This document shows, piece after piece, positions 57,058-64,000 of a stretch of DNA of 64,000 nucleotides. The DNA comes from CAXBBB01 sp963793245 (GTDB lineage: Bacteria; Bacteroidota; Rhodothermia; Rhodothermales; BA12). The DNA lies in assembly GCA_963793245.1 (NCBI GenBank), contig CAWBZG010000005.1, positions 1 to 64,000 on the forward strand, given 5' to 3'. The notes beneath the pieces were generated by a model. That model ran no database searches, was not told the DNA's origin, and saw nothing but the letters and a program-made list of their open reading frames with translations. How positions within the stretch are numbered: the stretch's first letter is position 1; every line of letters begins with the position of its first letter. Made by a program: the position numbers and the translations under genes.

Positions 57058-58368
57058 TTAGAAGGCGAGCACGCCCTCGACCATGAATCCGTTGAACTCA
57101 CCGCCGTTGAAGATGCTTGTGGCAGCGAAATCGTCGTAGGTCTGCGAGACGTATTCGGCTTTCAGCAGCAGGTTGCGCGTGGGAAACCAGCCCGCCGACG
57201 CCGCCACGCGTGAAATCGACACCTCGCTTCCACCGCTGAAGGGCAGTTCGCCACTGACGGTGTTGTAGCGTCCGCCGACGTAGAACTGGTCGTCTGCAAA
57301 GCGATACACGCCTTCGACGGCGAGCTGCGTCCACGTGCGATCTTCGGTCTCGCTGGAGAGTCGTCCCGAAGCGGTTTCGAGTACGCCGAACACTTCGAGT
57401 CCGTACGCCTCGACGAACGGGTTGACCTGGAACGCCGTAATCGCGTCGCGGAAGTTGGGGTTGAATCGTCCCGAGGTGAAGTTGCCGCCGAATGACGACT
57501 GTGTGTTTTCGAGCGCGCCGTAGTACCGGCTTCCTGCGCGATCGCCACCATACAACGAGTTGTTGAGCGATTTCGCGGTTGTGTAGCCGCTACCTGTCAG
57601 GCGGACGCGCACGTCGTCGGTGATCTGGCGGTCGACCCCGACCTTGCCGTAGAACGAGGGTGCGCGGTCGTCGGGACGTTCGACAGCGCCACGGATCTCA
57701 CCGCCAGTGACTGCGACCATCGCCAGCGCGCCGCTCGGGTGACGGAAGTAGACCTCGCCGCCGATCTCGGTCGTGAACGAGTCCATGATGAGGTTACCGA
57801 CGAATGGGTTGTACATCGCCATGCCGTTATCGGTGCGGCGGAAGTGCGCGTCGCCGTAGTTGATCTCGAAGTGTCCGACGCGGACCGTCAGGTACTGCAT
57901 CAACTCGTCGACGGCATCGCTACCGAGCATCGGCAAGGCATCGGCCTGGACGTAACCGCCCTTGACCCAGGCTTCGGGGTGGTGGCGGCTCGACAGGTAG
58001 GTGATCAGGTTGACGCGGATGCCTTCGGCCAGTTGCGCGCCGAGCAGCAGGTTGGCCGTCGCGAGGTTAAAGCCCGCTCCGATGTCGAGCAGCGCGTTCT
58101 GATCGACGCCATCTGCGTTGAGGTTGGGTGTGGCGGTGTTTTCGTGGTTCAGCGCCTGAAACTGCTGGGTAAAGGCAGCGCCCCAGAACAGTTCAAATCC
58201 GTTGTAGTCGGCATTGTCGCCCTTGAGCGGTTCGAATACGTTGATACCCCGCTGATCGTAGGGGCGAAAGTTCTGCGGCGTCCCGAATTCGAGAGATTGC
58301 GCGAGCGCGGAGGGCGCAAGCACCAACAGGAGCAGGAGCAGCGCGAGAGTGTTGCGTAAAGTCGTCAT
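57058..58368 (-). CDS. Outer-membrane porin-like protein
   Basis: 436 residues with a signal peptide (RNTLALLLLLLVLAPSALAQ). The body is made of alternating strands with many aromatic residues (QYLTVRVGHFEINYGDAHFR, FNPNFRDAITAFQVNPFVEA, GGRYNTVSGELPFSGGSEV) and ends ...FMVEGVLAF with a terminal Phe, a barrel insertion signal. Porin-type role in the outer membrane; substrate not known. Lies upstream of ccoN on the same strand with a gap that carries element c and an inverted repeat. Confidence 0.78.
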   Translation of the reverse strand: MTTLRNTLALLLLLLVLAPSALAQSLEFGTPQNFRPYDQRGINVFEPLKGDNADYNGFELFWGAAFTQQFQALNHENTATPNLNADGVDQNALLDIGAGFNLATANLLLGAQLAEGIRVNLITYLSSRHHPEAWVKGGYVQADALPMLGSDAVDELMQYLTVRVGHFEINYGDAHFRRTDNGMAMYNPFVGNLIMDSFTTEIGGEVYFRHPSGALAMVAVTGGEIRGAVERPDDRAPSFYGKVGVDRQITDDVRVRLTGSGYTTAKSLNNSLYGGDRAGSRYYGALENTQSSFGGNFTSGRFNPNFRDAITAFQVNPFVEAYGLEVFGVLETASGRLSSETEDRTWTQLAVEGVYRFADDQFYVGGRYNTVSGELPFSGGSEVSISRVAASAGWFPTRNLLLKAEYVSQTYDDFAATSIFNGGEFNGFMVEGVLAF

Positions 58369-58436
58369 GGACGAGGAGGGTTGGGTGAGAGTGGGTGAGG
58401 AAGTAGAGAGTCGGTGGCGAGGTGGCGAGCGTCCGT

Positions 58437-59018
58437 TCAGGGCGCGCCGTCGATGCGAGCCGTCAGGTCGAAGCGGACGGTGACGGCATCGCGGGCGCGT
58501 ACCAGTCCGAGCGGGCCGGACGGTGGGCGGATTCCGAAGTCGGTCATGCGGACGACGCGCTGGCCGCGCAGCCGAACTCGGCCATTCTCGCGGCGCCCTT
58601 GCGCGTCGACCTGGACCGGGCGGGCGACTCCGGCGAGTGTGAGCGTGCCCCAGACCCGTACGTCCGTCCAGTCATCGGCTTCGGAATGGGTTTCGGCGCG
58701 GTCGAGCACGAAGCGAATGTGGGCGTGTTCATCACCTCGGAGGGCGTTGAACAGGTCCCGATTCATCCGCCCGTTTCCGCAGTCGAACGCCTCGACGGGC
58801 ACGCTCAGAAGAGCAGTGAGCCTACCGTTGGTCGGCACGTCGGCGGAGCCGGAAGCGCGGTAGGAATGGCACGAGAAACCGCCCAGCGCAGTCGATCCGT
58901 CGAGGGCGAACGCGCTGCCTTCTGCCAACACGTACCGCGTTTGAGCGTGCACGGACGCACTCGCCATCGCTACAGCGGCGAGCATCGATAGCGTGCAGAC
59001 GAGCATATAGCGTTTCAT
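58437..59018 (-). CDS. YceI-family periplasmic protein (first)
   Basis: 193 residues from ATG 59018 with a signal peptide (YMLVCTLSMLAAVAMASASVHA). YceI features are VPVEAFDCGNGRMNRDLFNAL, HAHIRFVLDRAE, GTLTLAGVARPVQVDAQG and the end RMTDFGIRPPSGPLGLVRARD. The lipocalin-like YceI fold binds isoprenoid-like lipids in known cases. 33 bp downstream of a second YceI gene, so likely one transcript. Confidence 0.88.
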   Translation of the reverse strand: MKRYMLVCTLSMLAAVAMASASVHAQTRYVLAEGSAFALDGSTALGGFSCHSYRASGSADVPTNGRLTALLSVPVEAFDCGNGRMNRDLFNALRGDEHAHIRFVLDRAETHSEADDWTDVRVWGTLTLAGVARPVQVDAQGRRENGRVRLRGQRVVRMTDFGIRPPSGPLGLVRARDAVTVRFDLTARIDGAP

Positions 59019-59050
59019 TGGATCAGGGAGAAAGGCGTGAGCGCAGGCGA

Positions 59051-59632
59051 TCACTCAGGGACGACGACCACGTCGAAGCGCACCGTCAGGTCATCCCCCG
59101 TTTTGAGCGTGCCCAGTAGCGCCGTCGGTGGGTCGATGCCGAAGTCGGTCATGCGGAAGCTGTGCGTGCCGGTGAAGCGAAAGCCGCCGTTGCCGTTTGC
59201 TTTGGCGCGCATCGACAGGCGAGCCGGACGGGTCGTGCCCGAGATCGACAGCGTGCCGGTCGTCTCGACGGCGAACCATCCGTCGGCGCCTGCCCCAGCA
59301 GGAGTGGCACGCGTCAACTCGTAGCGGACAGCCTCCTCGCCCAGCGCGTCGCGCAGCTTACCGTTCATCGTCCCGTTGTCGCAGTCGATCGACCGCACGG
59401 GAATCGAAACCCGCGCCGAGGACAGAGTCGCCATCCGGGAGCCGTCGGTTGTCGCGTTCACGCGGCCCAGAAAACGGGTCACCTGGCAGTCCCAGTCGTG
59501 CACCGTCGACGTACCCTCGACCCAGATGCGACTTTCGTCGGCGAAACGATACGTCGTGACGGGCGCGAGGCTGAAGGCGAGGATGCCGACGCAGACGCAG
59601 GCGGCGAGTGCATACGAGAGAGAGCGGGACAT
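59051..59632 (-). CDS. YceI-family periplasmic protein (second)
   Basis: 193 residues from ATG 59632 with a signal peptide (LSYALAACVCVGILAFSLA). It has WVEGTSTVHDWDCQVTRFLG, IPVRSIDCDNGTMNGKLRDAL, GTLSISGTTRPARLSMRAKA and SFRMTDFGIDPPTALLGTLK. It is a diverged paralogue of the next gene. Both stand beside the cbb3 region, where quinone or isoprenoid handling would make sense, but this is inference. Confidence 0.88.
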   Translation of the reverse strand: MSRSLSYALAACVCVGILAFSLAPVTTYRFADESRIWVEGTSTVHDWDCQVTRFLGRVNATTDGSRMATLSSARVSIPVRSIDCDNGTMNGKLRDALGEEAVRYELTRATPAGAGADGWFAVETTGTLSISGTTRPARLSMRAKANGNGGFRFTGTHSFRMTDFGIDPPTALLGTLKTGDDLTVRFDVVVVPE

Positions 59633-59716
59633 GGCAGTCTGGTTGTAGCGGTAGGGACGGCGAGGCAGCGAATCGTGACCTCGACGCAAGCAAACTGCCC
59701 TTTTCTGTGTCCTTGT

Positions 59717-59739
59717 AGCGCACGTCTTCCCCCCACCCT
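59717..59739. promoter_or_regulatory. Doubtful sixth 23-bp element (site f)
   Basis: Reading the minus strand: AGGGTGGGG, spacer GGAAG, ACGTGCGCT. The G-rich arm matches well, the other only partly. It is 85 bp before the second YceI gene but in the reverse orientation to sites a-e, or 189 bp before the kinase gene. The remaining bases of 59633-59927 hold no gene; a small hairpin CCTCG/CGAGG with TTTT lies at 59779-59800. Confidence 0.25.
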
Positions 59740-59927
59740 GACGTAAGAAGGCGCATGCTCCTCCCCATCAGGCGAGATCCTCGACCCGTGCGAGGCTTTT
59801 CCCGGCAGCCAGCGTCTCGCAGCGTGTTGCGTTGTGGCACGCCACTAGGCCGCTCTCTTCCCTGCCCCATCACCCCGCCAAGTGGACTGCCCGATTCCTA
59901 TCTTGAAGGCCCTATCGCCTAGCCTTT

Positions 59928-61394
59928 ATGCCCGACGCCGCTCTCGACGCGCTGGACGCCCTAGAACTCCACCTCGCCGTCCCCAGCGACGTGTGCCGAG
60001 TCGATGACACCGCCCTCCGCTTCGTCGCCGACGCCTGCCGCGCCGATGCCTGCGCGCTCTCGGCACGCGACTCAGACGGATCGCCGCTGCGCCTTATCGA
60101 CACGACGGATCCAGACGCTGATGGCACGCACGCCGTGTATCCCGTCCCCGACAGTGCGCATCGGCTGACCGTTTCGCTCCCCTCTGGAGCAAGCGAAGCC
60201 CATCTGCTCACGATCACGCGCGGGCCAACCGCCGAGCCGTTTTCGGCTTCTGCGCGGATCGTCTTGCGAGCGGCGGCCTCCTCACTCGCCCTGGCGCTGG
60301 CTCGCCGCTCGCTTTCGACCACGCAGTCCGAGATCGAGGCGCGCGCGCACGCTGTTCTCGATACCGTCGTCGACGCCATCATCACGATTGACGAGAGGGG
60401 GACGATTCAGTCGTTCAACGATGCCGCCGAGCGCATCTTCGGCTATCCGCGAACCGACGCCGTCGGGCAGCCGATCCATATGCTCATGCCCGAGCCGTAC
60501 CGCAGCGCACACGGCGGCTACCTGCGCGCCTATCACGAGACCGGGCGCCGCAAGATCATCGGCATCGGTCGCGAGGTGACGGGACTGCGCCGCGATGGGA
60601 CCGTTTTCCCGATGTACCTGGGCGTGAGCGAAGTGCAGTTGCCGGGCGAAGTCGTGTTCACCGGCATCGTCCGCGACCTGTCCGAGCAGCGGCGGTTGGA
60701 GCAGGAGGTGTTGCGCGTGTCGGACGAAGAGCGACGACGCATCGGGCAGGACCTGCACGACGGGCTGGGCCAGATGCTGACGGGCGTCGGCATGCTCGCC
60801 GAGGGCGCCGCACGGAGGCTGTCGCGAGCCGAACATAGCGAGACCGAGCACGTCCGCGAGATCGCCGATCTGATCCGAGAGGCGGACCGCTACGCCCGAA
60901 GCCTGGCGCGCGGACTCGTTCCGGTCGAACTGGAGCAGGGCGGCCTGCGCGGTGCTTTAGAACGCCTCACGCTGCACGCCGAGCGGCTGTTCGGCGTCAC
61001 CTGCGCGTTGACCTACCCCGACGGACCCAACGCGGACCTGATCGAAGATCCCGAGCGGAGCATCCACCTGTACCGCATCGCCCAGGAAGCCGTCTCCAAC
61101 GCCGCCCAGCACGGACGCGCCGAGCACGTCGCCGTCGCCCTTCGCATCGATGCGCAACACATCGCGCTCACCGTGTCGGACGACGGTGTCGGGATGCCCG
61201 ATGCTCCGCCCGAGCCTGCCGACCAGACTGCGCTGCGGGGCATGGGCCTGCGCATTATGCGCTACCGCGCGCGCATCCTGGGCGCCGCACTCGACATCGG
61301 ACCGGCGCCAGACGGCGGCACGGTCGTGTCGTGCGTGCTGCGGCGCGACGGCACGACGCACTCTCGCGATCCATTGGTAGAAGCCGCGCGTTAG
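59928..61394 (+). CDS. FixL-like haem-PAS sensor histidine kinase
   Basis: 488 residues, no membrane helix. An N-terminal GAF-like region (about 1-135) is followed by a PAS domain (about 140-255) with IITIDERGTIQSFNDAAERI, MLMPEPYRSAHGGYLRAY and IIGIGREVTGLRRDGTVFPM. Aligned by eye to Bradyrhizobium FixL, His195 fits the haem ligand (His200) and Arg215 the oxygen-sensing Arg220; Arg206 is Ala and His214 is Lys. The kinase core is HisKA_3 type with DEERRRIGQDLHDGLGQ (His277) and an ATPase end with SDDGVGMP and GLRIMRYRA. It probably senses oxygen in the cytoplasm and signals to the next gene. Confidence 0.85.
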   Translation: MPDAALDALDALELHLAVPSDVCRVDDTALRFVADACRADACALSARDSDGSPLRLIDTTDPDADGTHAVYPVPDSAHRLTVSLPSGASEAHLLTITRGPTAEPFSASARIVLRAAASSLALALARRSLSTTQSEIEARAHAVLDTVVDAIITIDERGTIQSFNDAAERIFGYPRTDAVGQPIHMLMPEPYRSAHGGYLRAYHETGRRKIIGIGREVTGLRRDGTVFPMYLGVSEVQLPGEVVFTGIVRDLSEQRRLEQEVLRVSDEERRRIGQDLHDGLGQMLTGVGMLAEGAARRLSRAEHSETEHVREIADLIREADRYARSLARGLVPVELEQGGLRGALERLTLHAERLFGVTCALTYPDGPNADLIEDPERSIHLYRIAQEAVSNAAQHGRAEHVAVALRIDAQHIALTVSDDGVGMPDAPPEPADQTALRGMGLRIMRYRARILGAALDIGPAPDGGTVVSCVLRRDGTTHSRDPLVEAAR

Positions 61395-61420
61395 TCCTCC
61401 TCCCTCAGACCTCTGCGACT

Positions 61421-62071
61421 ATGACCTCCATCCTCCTCGTCGACGACCACCCCGTGATGCGGCGTGGCCTGAGCATGATCATCGACGACGAAGCCGACCT
61501 CGACGTGACGCACGAAGCGGGCACAGCCGAAGACGCGTTGGCGCTGATCGACGCTCAGCTACCCGACCTCATCGTGGCCGACATTTCGCTGCCCGGCATG
61601 AGCGGCATCGAACTGACCAAGCACCTGCACGCGCTCTACCCCGAGTTGCCCGTCCTGATCGTCTCGCGCCACGACGAGGCACTCTACGCCGAGCGCGCCC
61701 TCCGAGCCGGAGCACGCGGCTACGTGATGAAACTCGAGGCGAGCGACACCATCGTCGCCGCGATTCGGCGGATTCTACGGGGCGGCATCTACGTCAGCAT
61801 GGACGTGAACGACCGGCTGCTCGGCCACGTCGCCGCCGGACGCTCGACGGCGACGGCGTCCCCGCTCGAACTGCTGTCGGATCGCGAACTCGACGTGTTT
61901 CGCATGACCGGGCAGGGCCAGACGACGCGCGAAATCGCCGAGCGGCTGCACCTGTCGGTCAAGACCGTCGAGAGCTACCGCGCTCGCATCAAGACCAAAC
62001 TCGACATCGGCAACGCCGCCGAGCTGATGCAACGCGCCGTGACGTGGGTCGAAACCGGCGAGGGTGAGTGA
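61421..62071 (+). CDS. NarL/FixJ-family response regulator
   Basis: 216 residues from ATG 61421 (MTSILLVDDHPVMRRG). Receiver domain with LIVADISLPGMSG (Asp54) and LIVSRHDEA; LuxR-type HTH with LSDRELDVFRMTGQGQTTRE, IAERLHLSVKTVESYRARIK. It starts 26 bp after the kinase stop, a typical cognate pair. Likely binds dyad DNA sites when phosphorylated; the 23-bp element is a candidate target. Confidence 0.95.
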   Translation: MTSILLVDDHPVMRRGLSMIIDDEADLDVTHEAGTAEDALALIDAQLPDLIVADISLPGMSGIELTKHLHALYPELPVLIVSRHDEALYAERALRAGARGYVMKLEASDTIVAAIRRILRGGIYVSMDVNDRLLGHVAAGRSTATASPLELLSDRELDVFRMTGQGQTTREIAERLHLSVKTVESYRARIKTKLDIGNAAELMQRAVTWVETGEGE

Positions 62072-62111
62072 AGGCGCTCCCTCTGCGGAAGGGGTGTTGA
62101 CTTCTCCCTGT

Positions 62112-62243
62112 CCCCTCCTTGGATAAGGAGGGGTGCCGAAGGCGGGGTGGTCCAATGAGGCAGCTAAAAGAGCTAGAACTAGGCTTCCGCGCAACCAGAC
62201 CTCTCCACCGCTAGCGCGGCACCTCCCCTTGGCTAAGGGGAGG
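62112..62243. repeat. MITE-like pair of inverted hairpin repeats
   Basis: Left hairpin CCCCTCCTT (62112-62120) with AAGGAGGGG (62125-62133), followed by TGCCG and GGTGG. Right, in inverted order, CCACCG, CGGCA, then hairpin CCTCCCCTT (62222-62230) with AAGGGGAGG (62235-62243). The two ends are clearly homologous inverted units. No gene inside. Together with site d this is what fills the 425-bp gap 62072-62496. Confidence 0.6.
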
Positions 62244-62396
62244 ACGATCTTGAACGAGAACGTAGCAGCCCTGCCTCGCCCCCGGGGACGTGGCAATCTG
62301 GAGTCGATTGCCGATACTGCATAGCGTCGCAGCGACCGGCTGCGACGGAGCGCGTCGTCGCGTGTCGCGGTCCCGCTGAGTGGTACGAGTAGAACC

Positions 62397-62419
62397 GGCG
62401 TAGGCGTCTCCCCCACACG
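62397..62419 (+). promoter_or_regulatory. 23-bp dyad element, site d (upstream of universal stress gene)
   Basis: On the coding strand: GGCGTAGGC, spacer GTCTC, CCCCACACG. It lies 78 bp before the GTG at 62497. One mismatch in the inner left arm relative to sites b and c. Confidence 0.55.
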
Positions 62420-62496
62420 CAGGCGGGCGGATCGCACGTCGCAGCGCTTCAGCGGAAGCGCGTAGTCTCAGGCTGTCGATTCCGCCCTCTGCCGCC

Positions 62497-63180
62497 GTGC
62501 CCCACTCTGTCCCCCCCTGCCGCACGCTCGTCGTGCCCATCGCCCCGACGACACAGGCCGATCGTGCCGTCCGAATCGCGCTCCGCCTGGCCTGTCCCGA
62601 GGGATCGGACGTGTACCTGCTCCACGTTTCCTCCCTAACCGACCGCGACGTGCCGGAGCGCCGCGCCTACCTGTCTGACTTGCGAATGGCGTTTCGGCAT
62701 GGACTCGGCGCGCGCAGTTCGGTCCGGCTGCACGTTGCCGCCGCCCAATCCGACCATCCGGCCCAGGGCATCTCGCTCTTCGCCCGTTCGGTAGACGCCG
62801 ACGTCATCGTGCTACCGACGCGTGGGTCGGGACGCCCCCTGAACGGAGAACATGATGTTGCCGCCGAACTCTTGGAGGAGGCGCCGTGTCCAGTCCTCAC
62901 GGCACCTAGCGTACCTGCCCGCGCCGGTCATCCGCTGCACCGATTGTTGATGCCGTCGTGCTCCAGCGGTGACCAGATCGACGCGGCTCGGTTGGCGTGT
63001 GCGTGGACCGGCCTGCGCCCTCAGACGCTTGCCCCGATGCTGGGACGTCCGTTCTTTTTTGAACCCTCGGACCTCTACGTCGCCCCCGCCGGACGCGACG
63101 CGCTGCCCCTGGTCCGCTCCCAACCGTGTGCGCTGTGGATTCCTCCCGTCGCTCGCGAGCAGAAACAGGCAGCGGCTTGA
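62497..63180 (+). CDS. Universal stress protein family
   Basis: 227 residues from GTG 62497. The first ~145 residues match UspA: TLVVPIAPTTQADRAVRIAL, SDVYLLHVSS, a DVIVLPTRGSGRPL loop (usually GTxGxxG-like, here altered) and EEAPCPVLTAP. The remaining ~80 residues look like a degenerate second Usp unit (HRLLMPSCSSGDQIDAARLA). Usp proteins rise in oxygen limitation and starvation. The gene has site d upstream, fitting co-regulation with the oxidase cluster. Confidence 0.8.
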   Translation: MPHSVPPCRTLVVPIAPTTQADRAVRIALRLACPEGSDVYLLHVSSLTDRDVPERRAYLSDLRMAFRHGLGARSSVRLHVAAAQSDHPAQGISLFARSVDADVIVLPTRGSGRPLNGEHDVAAELLEEAPCPVLTAPSVPARAGHPLHRLLMPSCSSGDQIDAARLACAWTGLRPQTLAPMLGRPFFFEPSDLYVAPAGRDALPLVRSQPCALWIPPVAREQKQAAA

Positions 63181-63338
63181 TCCCCTTTCGACGGAAGTGA
63201 AAGACGACGTTCGGACAGTCGGCATGGACCAGGGAGCACCATGTTCATCGCCTACCCTCTAGGTCGCTCCCAACACGACGACCGACGACGGGTCGGAGCG
63301 GCGCTAGGCATCTCCGGTCGTGGCGGCTAGATAACCAA

Positions 63339-63373
63339 AAGCGCCCTCCCACCGATTAGGTAGGAGGGCGCTT
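63339..63373 (-). terminator. Terminator after the last minus-strand gene
   Basis: GCGCCCTCC and GGAGGGCGC arms with flanking AAAA/TT; on the minus strand the stem runs into TTTTGG. 18 bp past the stop at 63391. It could also serve the stress-protein gene on the plus strand weakly. Confidence 0.75.
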
Positions 63374-63390
63374 CCTCGTTTCCCAATACC

Positions 63391-64000
63391 TCAGCGCCCT
63401 TCCCACACGGCGTTGTAGATCGGGTGGTTGGCGCGCTCCTCTTGCACCAGCCGCTCGAAGCCGATGCGGAACGTCGTCGCGAGCAGATCGCGGTTGATCG
63501 CGTTGTCGAGGAACGCGCGGAGTTGCGCCGGATCGTCCATATCGACGTTTTCCATGTCCTGTCCTTCGCCCGTGACCGTGCCCTTGGCGAAGAAGCTCTG
63601 CGCAGGCTGCATCAGGTCCGCCGTGCGGCCGATGATCTGGAGGTTGACCGTCGGCGTGAGCGAGAACTCGTCCCACGGCATCGACAGGTCGATGGTGACG
63701 GCTACCAATCCATCGACGCCTAACTCGTCCATCAGACGCTCTTGCTGCGCCATGCTGAAGGGACCGCTGGTGTCGCCTGCGTTCAAGACGGCGAACGGCG
63801 AGGGATCAAAGATGGTGCTCAGACCGCCATACGAAGCCGAGGCGAACTCCGACGTTGCCGTATCGCGAACGGCTTCGTAGCGCTGGTAGCGCGAGCTGGC
63901 GAGCACGCGGGAAATCGGAATCATCTCGACGTTCCACGCGCTCTGCATCGCACCCATCAGATCGCCGTGCATGTCGTTGGCGAGTTGCTGGTAGAACGCC
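63391..64000 (-). CDS. Unrecognised protein, C-terminal part (runs off right edge)
   Basis: At least 202 residues in frame to the window end, with no start inside; an internal Met at 63972 is unlikely to be the true start since the frame continues (AFYQQLAND upstream). Visible pieces: RVLASSRYQRYEAVRDTA, YGGLSTIFDPSPFAVLNAGD, DELGVDGLVAVTIDLSMPWD, LTPTVNLQIIGRTADLMQPA. The last fits a structural lipoprotein- or CsgG-like beta sheet, but I do not recognise the family. It is followed by a terminator. Confidence 0.6.
   Translation of the reverse strand, partial: AFYQQLANDMHGDLMGAMQSAWNVEMIPISRVLASSRYQRYEAVRDTATSEFASASYGGLSTIFDPSPFAVLNAGDTSGPFSMAQQERLMDELGVDGLVAVTIDLSMPWDEFSLTPTVNLQIIGRTADLMQPAQSFFAKGTVTGEGQDMENVDMDDPAQLRAFLDNAINRDLLATTFRIGFERLVQEERANHPIYNAVWEGR

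Overview
The window is GC-rich bacterial DNA (I estimate 60-65% G+C by eye) and almost fully coding. The organism is most likely a member of the Bacteroidota side branch around Rhodothermales/Balneolales. The reasons are type IX secretion-style C-terminal sorting domains (several ending in a Gly-x-Tyr-x-Val-Arg-x-Arg pattern), a PorV-like barrel, BshA of bacillithiol synthesis, a cbb3 oxidase cluster with CcoG/H/I/S, and dispersed repeats of a kind I associate with Bacteroidota. The taxon is inferred from gene content, not from a marker-gene comparison. No rRNA or tRNA gene and no CRISPR array were seen.

Layout. 1-7.4 kb is housekeeping: the end of a sodium-coupled transporter, polyphosphate kinase 2 facing inorganic pyrophosphatase, EF-P, biotin carrier protein and biotin carboxylase (split by a repeat-filled spacer), GcvH and GMP synthase. 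7.35-7.99 kb holds a small toxin-antitoxin pair bracketed by two copies of the guaA 3' end. 8.0-17.8 kb is a tandem array of three related secreted proteins, all broken by frameshifts. 18-26 kb holds mazG, ssb, a cheA-cheW-cheB-cheR cluster and an M28 peptidase. 26-33 kb has an outer-membrane barrel, bshA, a ROK sugar kinase, and a three-gene secretion-type operon (lipoprotein, propeller protein, PorV-like barrel) with a dispersed repeat inside the 5' part of the last gene. 33-46 kb holds a decayed toxin-antitoxin pair, a site-2 protease, mnmD, a LURP-one protein, a polyprenyl glycosylphosphotransferase, a RAYT transposase, an ABC-F protein, a GDPD lipoprotein, an FG-GAP protein, accA and a glycosyltransferase fusion.

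46-62.5 kb is a microaerobic respiration region. It contains a TauE/SafE-like protein, ccoI with an unusual run-on reading frame overlapping ccoS and a tail-anchored FN3 protein, ccoH, ccoG, an intruding VapBC-type pair, ccoP-ccoQ-ccoO-ccoN, a porin, two YceI proteins, a FixL-like haem-PAS histidine kinase with a NarL-type response regulator, and a universal stress protein. Five copies (plus one doubtful) of a 23-bp dyad-symmetric element lie 73-115 bp upstream of genes in this region, all five in the same orientation relative to the gene. I saw none elsewhere in the window. The simplest reading is an oxygen-responsive regulon controlled by the neighbouring two-component pair or by an FNR-type factor. 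This is the most interesting signal here.

The window also carries at least three GTAG-headed palindromes of the REP type together with a RAYT transposase, two diverged copies of a ~170-bp dispersed repeat, and a MITE-like pair of inverted hairpins. Frameshifts are concentrated in the tandem secreted-protein array, the decayed toxin-antitoxin pair and the 3' end of one glycosyltransferase, while core genes are intact. This could be genuine decay, or in part assembly or sequencing error in repeated DNA.
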